Source of the DNA: Parelaphostrongylus tenuis
Taxonomy: Eukaryota; Nematoda; Chromadorea; Rhabditida; Metastrongylidae
Assembly (NCBI GenBank): GCA_019055375.1
Contig: JAHQIW010000891.1
Coordinates: forward strand, 1 to 64,000
Reading direction: 5' to 3'
DNA length: 64,000 bases
Both the position numbers and the translations under genes were made by a program. The notes under the pieces are model-generated. The model was given only the letters and a program-made list of their open reading frames with translations, had not been told where the DNA came from and ran no database searches. Shown here in pieces: positions 11,862-24,600 of the stretch (positions are counted from its first letter, which is position 1; each line of letters begins with the position of its first letter).

Positions 11862-12003
11862 CTCTGACGAGGCGTGCGAAATCCCCGAAGCGCTCAATAA
11901 GCTGTTGACGTATCAGACCTGGAATAGGCTGATTCTAATAAGTCTCTCAAATATGTATATCGAAGTTCAAAAACGAGGTCTCAAAAACAGTCGATTGAAA
12001 AGA
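11862..12003 (+). repeat. Family Z fragment with a degenerate hammerhead-like motif
   Basis: Starts with GGCTCTGACGAGGCGTGCG, a decayed form of the CTGATGAAG...CGAAAC motif. It is followed by TTGACGTATCAGACC, the tail also seen at 29546 and 28492, and then block B of family Z (GAGGTCTCAAAAACAGTCGA). This links the hairpin motif to the family Z repeat. Confidence 0.5.
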
Positions 12004-12273
12004 CATAAAATTCTTCTGTTCAGCTGACGTTCTGACGCGTTTCTCCTTCTCCAGAGCCAACTGAGCCGCGCCGATGCTCCATTGTCGTTCGTCCTCTTTC
12101 TGGCTTTCGTTGTCGTTCGGGTCGGATCTTCTTCGGAGAAGCACCGCTCAAGTGAGAAACTCATCCGGAAGTGCTCCTCATATCAAGACAGTTCCGAGTC
12201 CCGGCTCGAGCGAGAACGTAGGCGAAAACACAACGAGTATGAACGACTGTGAAACATCGGCTCGGATCAATCG

Positions 12274-12303
12274 GCTCTGAAGAAGACGTTGCCTGTCGAA
12301 ACA
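12274..12303 (+). repeat. Hammerhead-like hairpin motif
   Basis: GGCTCTGAAGAAGACG continues to CTGTCGAAAC. The core CTGAAGA and GAAAC enclose a short GAC/GTC stem. It lies immediately before a family A SINE on the opposite strand. Same motif family as 29546, 30057 and 28459. Confidence 0.45.
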
Positions 12304-12318
12304 TAAAGGATAAAAGGA

Positions 12319-12606
12319 TAAAGCTCTCGGCGTTGATCAATCCCTGAGGGATGCGCCATGCATTCGACTTCAATTTCTAACTTCGTTTGAGGTGTTTTGA
12401 ATGCATATCTGGCCTTTACAATGACTCGCGGAGGCCTCCCGCTGAACCGAGTCAGTGCTGCTTATCCTCCCAGACAAGTCTGAGACCTGTCTGGTACCAA
12501 TTCACCGACCCCGGAGGGATGGATGGCTTGGTGAGCCATGAGCGCGAGATCGAACCGTTGACCTCGTGTGCGACGCAGGGCACCTCTAACCACTGCGCCA
12601 CATGCG
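12319..12606 (-). repeat. tRNA-derived SINE family A, full-length copy
   Basis: On the minus strand the head reads GTGGCGCAGTGGTTAGAGGT (A box), then AACGGTTCGATCTCG (B box). The body contains CAGACTTGTCTGGGAGGATA and ends GCCGAGAGCTTT. It is one of the best preserved copies. The open frames of 60-80 codons on both strands are properties of this repeat and not genes. Confidence 0.85.
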
Positions 12607-12789
12607 CTCTGTCGAAACATTGGCCAAGTAAATAAATTTTTTTATCAAGTTTGTGCTTTTGCTTAATCAAGAAAGACATCTGGATAATTGGTCATGCCTA
12701 ACGTGAAGAAAAGTCGGTTTTTAAACATCACCTTGTGTAAAAGGTTCGTCCCATTTTGGTTTTTCGATACGATTTTTACAATGAAATTA

Positions 12790-13240
12790 TAGGATTGTAG
12801 TATCGTACAGTTGCGCATTTTCTTGCGAGAATTTTGGTATACAACTTGCCTATACTTGCCTTACGATGGAGCTGTCGTGGGAACAGATTCTTGCTACTCA
12901 TTTACGAATGGCAAGTAGGGGAACGATGCTAGTGAAGCGGCGCGCACAATTTATGGAGCTTCCTGTGGATAGCGCGAGCCCGACTGATCCTCCAAATTGT
13001 TCTTTTCAGCTTTGAACTTCGCGAACCACTCGTTAGCCGCCCTCTACGCAACCATATCAGGGCCTCAAACTACATTAATCTTGCGCGCTGCTTCACTAGC
13101 GTTTTCCCCTACGAGCCATTCGTGCATGAGTAGCAAGTGAATTTATTCCCATGAGAGCTCCATCATAAAGCAAGTATAGGAAAATTGTATACCAAAATGT
13201 TCACAAGAAAATGCACAATTGAAGGATACCAACATCATGC
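12790..13240 (-). mobile_element. Mariner-like relic arranged as a foldback
   Basis: The two ends are inverted copies: GCGCATTTTCTTGCGAGAAT at the left, and CAATTGTGCATTTTCTTGTG from the right in reverse complement. Matching runs on for about 150 bases. On the minus strand, about 13110-12960, a broken frame reads SEAARKINVV, then stops, then ANEWFAKFKAEKNNLEDQSG. This is the helix-turn-helix part of mariner transposases (usual pattern: SEAAR ... WFxKF ... DLEDxxRSG). The catalytic half is absent. The left arm repeats the start of the same region in opposite orientation, so the element is an internally rearranged, dead copy. Confidence 0.65.
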
Positions 13241-13782
13241 AATTACAATTACTTTTGGTCAGTAAATTTGGTGTTTATTGCCCTAGTAGCAAAACTTATG
13301 GAACGATCTAATAGTCACCCTCACAAGTAACTTTTATTCTGTACAAGCAGGGATATATCTTTTAGAAGAATTCGAAGTTTCTGGAGTTGACGGCTTAGCT
13401 AGCACTTCTCATCTCTGAGCATCTGTAGCTCTTCGAGGACCAACCAGTGTGAGCTTGGTTGTTCATGGGCAATAGAATCAGCACTGATTTTGTAATCATT
13501 AGCCAGTTTTGACTCGGCAAACTTATTCTTCGGGATCGTCGTTCTATTCTTCGGTTCACGAAATTTAGGTAGAGCTTCAATGAGGGTTAGGAGGCCTTAT
13601 TTGAATGGTCTCAAATTATCAGTTCAAAGCAAGAAACTACACAAAAGTTATCTCTATCGCATCAATGTAGAGATATTTCTTGAACTGTTTTTGAGATATG
13701 GTAGGTCATTTATTAGGAGAACAATCTCGATTTCTTTACAAAGAGTTGTTTCAGTCAAATTCACGGGACAAGATAAGCAATA

Positions 13783-15672
13783 ATGGAAACGAGGTTCATA
13801 CTACGGTACGTCGTCAATCAACATGGCGAAGGAGAGTGAGATGGACTCCGTATTCGATCCCTCGGTTCGTTTTCATGAACTTTTCTCCTGTATTTTTGTG
13901 ATGAAAGCCAGCATTTATGAATTTAGGGTTTGAGAATTGGTCGAAATTCCTTTTTCTTCCAGTGTTATTTTCAATTCACCTAACTAAGGCTTAATTTTGA
14001 AGGAGACTCTTGACGCCGTTACCGGTTGACGACCTTCAGTCTGTTTTAACAAGGGTACAATTTCCCGAAATGGTTGACGTCGAAGGTCTCCGCTTATGCT
14101 TACTAGATAGGTGAGCTTTTTCCAAGCACTTTTTCTTGTCATTATTTATTTATGTTTTCTGTTGTAATGTAATATTGTGAGACTAAGACATTAACTCGTT
14201 CAAGGAGGCGTACCAGTTTGGGTACACGATTGTTCAGAGACCTTTTGCGTTAGACAGAGCATTTGTTCCAGACTTCTAGTAATCATTGGGAAGCTTGAAT
14301 CTCTGCGATTTCATGCTCGGCTGCTAGAAAGCCTACTTAGTGCGTCGTAGCAGCAGAAATAATTCTGCATATTACACTCGATTTGCTTCGTTGCCTAGGT
14401 TAGGATGTGTGGATGCCTTTTCGCTAGACGTATAGCACTTGTTCGATAGTTCAGTTTCGACGATTTTGACGCTAAAATTGGTTCTGAAGATGTCCTTATA
14501 GAGCGCTGTAATAGCGTAAACAAGATTATGTCTCATACTCAAAGTAGTGAGCCCTTCGCTTCAACTTCATAGGTGCTTCTTGATAACTTCGTGGCAATGT
14601 GAAGCCAAAATAAGAGCTAATACCTACAGAACGATAGAACAAAGTGCCTCGTACACTTTTTCGAAGAGAAATTTGAAAGTTTTCTCGAAACTCGAGAAAT
14701 TTCTAAATATCGAAGATTGCGCTCTCTCGAATCGCGTTGTGCAGCGAATTCAAATGCCACCCTGAAAAACCCTCGATTTTCGTGATTTATCTAGGAATAT
14801 TTAAACTGTTCCAGAAAACTTTTCAGATTTTTCAAAAATATTTCGGTAGAACACAATTTTCTCTACGCAGTTGTATGCATTAGGTGCATATATCTCTAAG
14901 CGTGTGTTTGATGCATGAAGACCTTTTCGAAGTCCAAACTCATTCTTAGAATCAACGATTTTCAAACTATAGTATGCTTACTGGAACCCTGTTGAAAGCC
15001 ATCCACAAACCCTAGCCGCACAAAAAATTCGCGTCGAAGGTGGAATCCAATCTTAAATTTGCCGCTACAGCGCGCTCAGAAGATGTTTTCAGAGTTTAAA
15101 TGCACTACTGAAGTCGCCGAGGTTTAAGATATCGAACGATTACTAAAAGTGTAAGGGAAAAGCTGATAGGCTTCGTCCCGTACGGGTCAAAATTGCAATG
15201 AAATTACAACGAAAAACGACATTGTTAAGACCTTAGTGAATAGCATCTAAGCAACAGAGCAGCTGAATGACGAACGGAGTTTTCTCCATTCTTCAACATG
15301 TTAAGAGGCATGAGAACCTGGAACTTTTGCTCAGCATTATCTACACTTTCGTATAGGAGACTGGTACCCTCCCATGTAGAATGTGCACTTTGTACCTATA
15401 AATCTCCATTCACGGGAAGTAATCAGCAGTCAGAAGACAAGAATGCGCGATATACAGACAAATAAAACTCCGGAAACTAACGCCAAGTCCTTCTTAGTAG
15501 ACTATATAAGTATGTAATTTATTACAGGCGAGATATACCAGTAGCATGCAGTATTCAAGCAGCTCGACCACCAACACCTGACGGCGAGGTCGACGAATTA
15601 TCCGAATATTTCGCTCATTTTGTTCGAGTCGACCTCAAAATGTCTTCCTTAGCTGAATCGATGTATGTCTAA
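13783..15672 (+). CDS. Small three-exon gene, product unrecognised (about 91 residues)
   Basis: Exons 13783-13805, 14003-14110 and 15528-15672 join in frame (phases 2 and 2). The donors are GTACGT and GTGAGC; the acceptors are TTTTGAAG (weak) and ATTACAG. The ATG lies 29 bases after TTGTTTCAG (acceptor end 13754), a plausible spliced-leader site. The protein starts METRFILRRLLTPLP, has a middle part with QFPEMVDVEGLRLCLLDRRD, and ends SLAESMYV before TAA. It has no signal peptide or membrane segment and is acidic towards the end (PDGEVDELSEYF). I cannot assign a family. It could instead be the C-terminal part of a longer protein whose 5' exons (for example 10593-10733) I failed to join. It is convergent with the SIN3 gene, whose stop lies about 0.8 kb further on. 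Confidence 0.5.
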
Positions 15673-16467
15673 TACGTATGAATATGTAATATTCATAAGT
15701 TTGTGCTTTCTCGATCATTGCTTCAATATTCAGCTCCACCTTTGTTTCTCAGGAAATCACCATTATTTTTTTGATTGTCTATAGATCGTTTGATCTTGCT
15801 TTGTATCTATGGACCGGTCATATTTATATATAACTTGTACGCTCAACATTTGTTTGGAGATTTCCGTTCAATTAAACGATATGAACCTGTTTACTTGTAA
15901 TAAGAAGCTGTTATGAGAGATTTATTAGAGATACATGTTAGAAATATGACAATATGAAATGATAATGACTAGCAAGATTAGTGCCTACTATAATATATGA
16001 AAGTGAGATATACGACTGTTCAACAGCCATTACAGTACCAGTAATTGTAAGATAAATACTCTATGGGTTGACCTTCTGCGGACGGTTAAGGTCACTTTGA
16101 TCCTCAACTTTTCAAAAGTCATTTTTCGCTGGACGAAGCTTTCTCGTACGGAATCCTAGGAGTCATTTCAAAGCCTAGATCTAGGCGATCTCGTCACTGT
16201 GCTTGGTGTTCTGAGGTTTTCTTAGTGCCCTGTAGCAGCAAAAAGAAGAGCCCGTTTCACTCGCAAGGTATTCTCTTCGCATTTAGCTATTACTTATGCA
16301 CAATAGATATACATGCGTGAAGAGAAGATCACTTAATATTAGAACAATACGGAGAAACCTGAAATTTCTTTCTGAAACGGAATAAAAAGCTACTTTTCTA
16401 GCATAAAGATTGCGCATGGTTTGCGAAAAACGATCTCCTGCCGTCCGCAAATGGTTAAATGAAGTGG
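15673..16467. other. Spacer between two convergent genes
   Basis: Holds the 3' regions of the small plus-strand gene and of SIN3 (minus strand). It is AT-rich. From about 16100 to 16260 lies a worn piece of the dispersed TTACTAA...ATGAAAA repeat. I could not fix polyadenylation sites. Confidence 0.4.
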
Positions 16468-18652
16468 TCAAGCGCGAGAGGATTGTGATACGTTTTTCAG
16501 CATATATCTGTTGTACTGAAGAAACGTATAGACAGGATGGTGTGATTTGATCTTCTGCATCCCTTTAGCTAACCAGGTCACACCGTGTTCTTCGGCGAAC
16601 ATCTCACCGGCTCGAGATTTCCTAACATGGTGCATGCGTTCCATCGAAGAAAGCTAAAATACAGTAGGAAAAGACCGAATCGACTGCAAGGATACCTGTC
16701 AAGAATTCCTAGAAAAAAAATGAAGATGGCATAAGAGTATTCAGACGTACTCCACGGAAACGATTTCTACGAACAATTCCCTCCCATGAAGAAGAACAGC
16801 CAGTAGGCGGTGGTGTTCCTCCAACCACAACAAACTCTCCAGCTATCTCAGGTCTTCTTATACGCGCGTTACGTCTCATAAAAAGCCGACCTACAAACAG
16901 CAGAAAACTGGCTCAATACTGGCTGGACCATTAAAGTATCCAGAATGAGATACTAATTATGAAAATAATGATATAATCATACATTTCTCCACTGGAAGCA
17001 CAGTAGGCCTAGCCGATGGTCGAGAACCACTTGTATGCAACGGTCGTAATCTACTACTAGATCTTGTTGACGATAAGCCATTCGGTTTAAGCACGCCCGC
17101 CGTTCTACCTTCACTGAGTTGTTCTTCCTCGACTTCCTGCGACATACATAACTGAGAAGAATAAAGATCTAGGCCAAAGACTGTGAAAAGGTAACCTCAT
17201 TTTGATCAGAGTCAAAATCACTACTCCCATATGCCACTGAATCATCGTTAGGCTGTGTATTTTCGACTTCAACAGTTTCTTCCTGAATGAAAGTTCGAAG
17301 TGATAAGTAAGATTCTAGTCAAAATGGAAGGTTATTCCCCTCATACGCTTTAATTACCTCTATCTCTGTGTCCACCAGTTCAATCGTTACAACAGGCTTA
17401 TCTTCATAGATCACAAATATTTTGAAACAATTCTGACAGCTGAAGAACGACTCTGCTGATTGAGAATACTCCTCTTCGACTCTGCAAAACAATCTCAGAG
17501 TATTTGATCTAGAATCGATACAAGTCATTACCTCATTTTTCTGGGTGATTGACTAAACACAGATATTGGCTTATCGTAGCGATAACGTTGATAGAGTCTC
17601 ATTGTCTCTAGTCCTTCAGATCCAGTAGCCAAAAAGTGAAGCTGCCGGCCTACCATAGCTACTAGCTTGTCTATCGTCGTTACAAGATATCCATCTACTG
17701 GAAAGAGCAGCCTAGAATAGATATGAAATTAAGTCATATTTCTCCCATGTCCTTGCTAGTAGAAGACCTAACTGACCGAACATTATCCTCAAATGTATTG
17801 GAGTCAATATTACCATCCAAGAGGTTTTTGATTTCGAATAAGAGATCAGAATAGTTTGAAAGGGGAGGACGTTGAGGACTCTGGAGATAAGAATGATGGG
17901 AAACCGACTCTATATTATAACAACAGAAATTAAAGAAAGTCTATGGAAATAGAGAAACATAGAACCTTAATAATGGCCAATCCATTATTTGTATCGCTTG
18001 CATTCTGCTCATGACTGTCAAAACGCTTCCCATGTATCTTGTACAAATGCATTTGCATAGCAGCAACTTTCAGTTCGTCCTAAAAATAAATCCCCAAGAT
18101 CTCAGATTTACTTTGGCAATGATCTAAATTTAGCTAATATTATATATACAAGAATGTCAAGTGATATGCAAAACTCCTATCCCAGGCGAAAATTGAACAC
18201 CTCGTTTCACCCATATCGGGATCGCCTGCTGGCATTACACTACTGATGATCAATGCTTTGTTACCACTCTTTATACAGACTATCGTAGCTGTTAGTAACC
18301 AGCCTTTAACCTTCAGAAACCTTGGACCCATCTCCTCTACAGCTCTAACTCGCAGCATTTCGCGGCGTGGGTTAGAGATGCATGGAAGGTGGGTCCACGG
18401 TCCCTAAAGGGTTCATCGGCTCGATCGGATAAGGACTTATCGGCATTAAACCAGTCAAGCTAAGAGCTACTGATTATGTATAGTCTATTAGAAGCTTTAT
18501 CATACCGCTTTTCTTATAGAGGTTAATAGTGACCAAAGAGTGGTAGGAAAGCGGTGGCCTCAGTGGTGTAGGACCAGAAAGCGCCTCTGACAGGGGTGAA
18601 ACGCGGCACAACTTTCGCTTAGGGTCGAATATTTTGCATACCCACTCAACAT

Positions 18653-18683
<31 letters not shown>

Positions 18684-21600
18684 ATGCATGTTTATAACAT
18701 CTCACCACTGCTAAAAAAGCAACAAAATAAATAATTGACAGAGACTAGGTGGTACTGTCTTGCACTAAATGGACATACCTCATAAATTCGAATCTGTTCC
18801 TCATGCTTTGCTTTCAGTTTTCCGAGGCGATCACAAATCATTTGGTGGACACGGAAAAATAAGAACAGCGAATTGCCACCATAAACAAGACGATAATGAG
18901 CAGTTGAAATTAGTTTTGGCGGCTCATCTTCTGGAGCGTCTTCCCTATAATGGATGTTTTTTTTCAAAGCGAGAAAAAACCTATGAAACGTTTTCGCCTA
19001 CTTTCGTCGCTTTTTTGGCGGTCCTATCGCATGAATTAACGGATCGCTATTTTCTTCTCCATCACTCATATCCTCATCGTCGACTCCGAACCATTCTGTT
19101 ACCCACCTCAAAAGTTGTATATATGTCGGAGAATATTCAAGTCAAAAGATGGGGATTGAGGAATATAAGAGTGGCTCATTCAGTGACTAACGTTTGATCG
19201 TGAAAGCAGTTAGCCCTTACGAGACCGTGGACCCATGGCCTCTGCGTCTCTAACCCCTAGTGTTGCGTCTAACAATTGCGTCTAACCACCAGCGTGTCAT
19301 TGTTAGACGCAGCACGCTGGGCATAGGACGCAGAGGCCCTGGGTCCCAGGTCCCGTAGAGGTTATAAAAAACTGGCACGGCTCTTTCGAACTACGACCAA
19401 GAAAAGAAAACAACTAACCGCCGGAGAATGCACTTGATTTTATTTTTCTCCTCTTTGTGTATGTTCGACTGTCTTTTGACGTAGTGAATAATCAAGTTCG
19501 ATGCATCATGAAGAACTGATCGATCTTCCGGATAAAGCATGACTATATGTGGTCCTACATCCTCACACAGGCCTTCCTCAGACCTACAAACCATCATTCG
19601 ATTGAACCGTGTAGCTCAAGTCATATAGCACCGAACAATTTGAGGAAAAAAGGCCTACTTCTGTTGTCTTTCGTCGAACATTATCTCGATATGATGAAGA
19701 AGCGACTTTGCTTTTATCCATTTTGAATCGCTATTCCGTAGCGCATTCGTTTGATGGTCAAGCGAACGCATCATATGTTTTTCGTTTTGCTCTCGCCATA
19801 TTCTGAATAGTTGGGACGGTAAAGAAGAAGAACAGGAAGAAAAAAAACTTCTTGACTGCCAAATTATCTTCCTATGTGATACAAGTGATACACACCTATT
19901 CATAGCGACCTGAGCTTCACGCCATTCCTTCTCTTTGTCACGCATTCTGTCCAGCACCTAAGCACACAACAGACGCCTAATGAGATAACAAAATGATCTA
20001 CATGATTTATCCATTTTTACCGCTTGTCAAAAAAGTTGAATAGCATAGATACATATCTAAAACTTTCGAGTAGCATGAAAAACATACGACTCCAGGCGGC
20101 ATCTGAATCCGCGTTTCACTCATATTGAGGCCGCGTGCAATCCACACCACCGAGGTTACCGCTTTGGCAGTACTCTTCCAGTGGTGCACTGGTAACAGGC
20201 GCCCAGTATGCGTAAAACGCGAGTTCAGCTCCCGTCTTGGGCCAAATATTTTGTATGCCACTCAGTACTCCTGAATAACAAAACAAATCAGACAGTTACC
20301 TTGGGAATAGTTATAGATGGGTTCCTCTTGATCCCTTCGGTGATCTTCGACGCATGTTCGCCGTAAATCCGTTTTATAGCACGCAACATCAAAGAAGGAG
20401 AGCTACCGCCAAGTCTTTCATCTAATCTAAATGAAAATCTAATAGAAACTTAAAAATAAAAACCATCGATACTAAACGAAGAATTCGAATCCGTCTTACT
20501 GAAACTTGTCCAGTTCAGGTTGCGTCATTCGTTCCATACGCCGGCGCACAAGTTCAAGGGACTCGATAGCGTATTTATTCACATCGATGATGATATCCAG
20601 CTAGAACAAACATTTAAGTGAAGACTCAAGAAGAAAATGTTTGATAATTTTTACCTCGAAACGTTCGTCTTCTGTACGATAGATGAACTCTTCATACTGT
20701 GTTTTCTTCGACGATACATGCGTAGTATCCTCAGAGGACCAAGATGGGAAGGATACCCACGTGTCATTTAGCACCTCAAAAAATACACTTATTTAAACAT
20801 AGCACATTTTGAAGCGTCATCTAGGCAGAGTAGCGGAGTAGATAGCGATGCAATAAATCAGGAAGTGAGGTGATAATAAAACGCTAGATCGATTCCGTCC
20901 TACGACACTCTCTTGCAATCAATCAACTCAACGTCTAGGAACATCTTGCCCGGCTATCTCCAATATTGCAAGAAAAGTCGGCTTGATCAGTATTCTATAA
21001 CATTCATAGAGAAAACAAAATCTTTGAGCCAGCGGCCAAAGCAACACATAAAACCTTCAAGGACCCTTACAGAGGGCGGATATGAGGTAACGAATCGAAT
21101 GCAAGAAGTGCTGAGATCGGCTCAGTACTGAATTATGAAGTGACACCATTTACCTCGTGGCATAATGGCGTTCTTCCTGAACAGACTGGACGCTTGAAGC
21201 TATCTGGAAGGCTCCTAAAAGCTTTAAAATAAGGTCTAGTGCCGTGTGTGATATTTACATATACACGCTACATACATATGTACACATTTGTTTGAGGACG
21301 CACATATATGTATATGGCATATATACATGATTCCAAAAGGTCACTTAGAACACAAAAAGTACCTGTAGCTTACTCCTAGTTGCTTACAACTGGAATAGTC
21401 AATCTGATGAGCAAGATCACTAGAAAATCGCTGTTCTATGGTGGTGGAAGAGGGTGAAGAGTTGTTACAATTGTCTTCCACACCAAGGATGCGTCGAAGC
21501 CCATACAACAGATAAGCCTGCTTTCCTAGATCAAAATCATCACAAAAGTTTTTGAAAAATGAGTTTCCTTCTGACCTACACAAATAATCGATATTTTGCT

Positions 21601-24600
21601 GCGCTGATAAGCTTACAGTTGTACTGTACACGTTAAAATTTATGACTAGTTTCATGTCATATGAATTTATAGCTGTGACGAGCTGAGTCGAATCGAACGA
21701 AATGGAATAGAGTGCTAAACGAATGAACTGACCTCACCAAAAAGAATTTACTTTATTATAGCAAGTCGCGACGTTGAGTTAGAATGATGCTTCCGCTATA
21801 GGAAACTTGTGTGATCATTGCACCCCCCTCCCAGACAGTTCTTTTTACCCCCACTGTTCTCTCTCATAAAAGGATCTCTGTCTGGTAAGTTTCAAGGGCA
21901 CGCAGCGCGTCCTCAAGTGGCCGAAGCGGAGTTGTACGCCAATCAAAAGCAACCGTGAGCTTGCCTGAGACGCAGGTTAACTGAGATGGCTCTTATTTCT
22001 GCCATTTTAGCGTGTCTACTTTTCTACGGCACAAATTGGTCAAAGCTATAAGTGAGGCGGTTAGAAATCGCCCATATCAACAAGCTCCTCCTGTCTCTTG
22101 GAAAAAGACTGGGATGCCACTGGTAAGTACTAAGCCGTCACGTTCGGAGCTCAGCAAGATAAAGGCGAACATAGAAAGCCAAACACACGGAAATGAACTT
22201 CATTCCTCTGACCTCGTAAGAGACCATGATATGAGGGCGTTGGGGACTTTGTATAATGATATATATTCAGGAAGTGCTGTGTGCGACTACTATATCACTG
22301 CACTCGTATCGATTCGATATAAGGATTGAGACTCGGGACCGCATAGAATAACTACTGCTGAGATTCTATTCTAGTCGTTGCTTCTCTGATGAAATTTGAA
22401 GTGCCCAAACACTACTCACAATAATGAGTTTTTTACAAGAACCATAAACACTCCCACTTGGTCACTTTAATTGACCTGTATCATACTTTTTCAATGTGCA
22501 AATCCCTGTATTTCTAGTACCCAATCCCCGTCTCCTCGCTTGCTTGGAGATTTCATCTTCTTCACAAACGTCGTATAACACTAGTTAAACGTGCATCTCC
22601 GTAAATCGCGGATAGCTGAGGATTCCGTAAGGCGTCGATCGCCGGAGAGTGTCAGGGGGTCAGCCCCAACCCGAGCATTACTGCCACTCAGCCACCGACT
22701 CCCGCGCGATCTTATCAGCGCAACATAATATTGATTACGATGGTCATCTAAAATGGAAATATCCTGCAAGAAGAGAATAACTATATTTTTCGACAGTTGA
22801 AAGAAACAGATGCAGTTCTCGACTAACCAAACACATTGTTGAGCATCGACAGAAGTTCACTTCCGGTTATTATATTTGTACTATAGAGATTAAGCGCTCG
22901 TAAGAACGTGTCATGCTTCCGCTCATCCAAACATCGCCGAATCTTAAAACAATTGCTGACATTTATTTGTACGCACATACTCCCAGCACTCCTAGTGTTG
23001 TAAAGAGATATGAAGTTTCACCTTATCGAAATACATTATGTCATCGACACTGGCATTAAGTACAATGTCCTTAACAGACACTTCCCTCTTCCAGACAGAC
23101 CCATCTGAAGGGCTGGTTGCAGTCTGAAAATTATAAATATTTAGTATGTGGAACATAAAAGGGTTGCCGTTTCGTCATGGCTGGGAGGTGTTCCTGGGTG
23201 TCGGACAGCGAATAACAGCGGGGGGTTCGATCTCGCTCCCCCAGCAAGGCCACACAAGCTGAAAAGAGATAGAACGCTTCCAGTTGGAGAGCTCAGCTGA
23301 GAGTAAACGTATCAGGGATGACCGCCATCTTGGCAGTTACTAGCCGTAAGATAGTAGTCATCCTCTAATCCGCAAGTGCCGGCGACTGCTCTGACGTGGT
23401 GAAGACATGAGGAAGCCCCGGGTTGCTTTACTCTGGGACTCTAGGGAATAAAACAGGTAAACCAGGACATTTTCATGTGCCGTGGTCCGCACAAATCGTT
23501 AACACGGATCGCCCAAGAATTCCAGTATGTGGGACAGAATATGCAAGTCGCTGTCTAAGGTTCACTCCAATACCAGTGTATCTTTAACTAGCCCCTCAAA
23601 ATCTATTTAGGGACGACAAGATTATAAAAATGGGTGCAAAGCTTTCCATTGCAGAAATGCTCTTGGTGGACAACAATGACATAGGAAGATGGGGAATTGA
23701 AGAAAAAAAGTGAAAAAGTACTCCTATCAAGCCCACCACTAATTTCGAACGTCGCCTTCGTTTGGGCGTGCTTTGCTGTTCGTGTTCGGAATCAGATAGC
23801 TCTTCTTTAGTGAAAGTCTCTTCAGAATCAGAGGACACCTCTGCCTAAACAAAAAGTGTCATGTATCTATCATAAAATATGGAGGAAAAAAACTAACTGA
23901 GGTCACCTCCTTCTGCTCATTATCCCACAGCATGTCTGAAGAGCTACGTAAACCATAGACACCAGGGAGGAAATGCCGAAATTCTTCAAGAAGGTCCGGT
24001 TCTTCGCCGAATAAGGATGTTACTGCATCCAGAACAGCTTTTTCTCGTTGAGGTGCACGCGACTGGAAAGTTGAATGCATGCCATTGTGACAGAATAATT
24101 AAGAAATTCAAGTTTCTGACCAGACATACTTGTTTGTCAACCGTCCTTTGGTAGGTATGCAAAATGTCTAAGAACTTTTTATACACAATTGGCTTATTGG
24201 CGAACCTTGCCTATAAATAGGGGAGCGCTAACACAAATATTATCATTTATATTTGAAGAAAAGAAACCTTTATACGGTTGACATAGCCAATAGCTTCGTT
24301 AATATCTTGCCTGTTTGGAGTTCCGATTGAGGTGTTTATCTGAAATAAAAAGAGCAGTTGAAAAGATTACAGATCAAAGTAGATGACAGATAAACGAGTT
24401 TTCCACTAGAATATGAGCTGAATTTGAAGATCAAACCCCAGGAGATGGTGCTAGTGCAGCAGGTGTTGGAATGTTTTGGGTATCCTCCATGCTATGCTCG
24501 AATGTTCGCTGGTCTGCTTGCACCAATCTATTGCCCAAACCCACATCCTTCTCCTCAGCTAATCGCTCCGTTTCTGCTGGATTATTCAATATTACCTAAA

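Noticed and set aside
16685..16700. A 13-base microexon between the last two SIN3 exons
   Set aside because: It is flanked by TTTTTCTAG and GTATCC, but 13 bases break the frame of the final exon.
21142..21175. A 23-base microexon in SIN3 (GAAGAACGCC...CACGAG)
   Set aside because: It has possible splice sites, but including it puts the following exons out of frame. Skipping it keeps the frame.
22012..22329. 105-codon plus-strand frame inside a SIN3 intron
   Set aside because: No start context, no acceptor or donor, and no recognisable motif. It overlaps unremarkable intron sequence.
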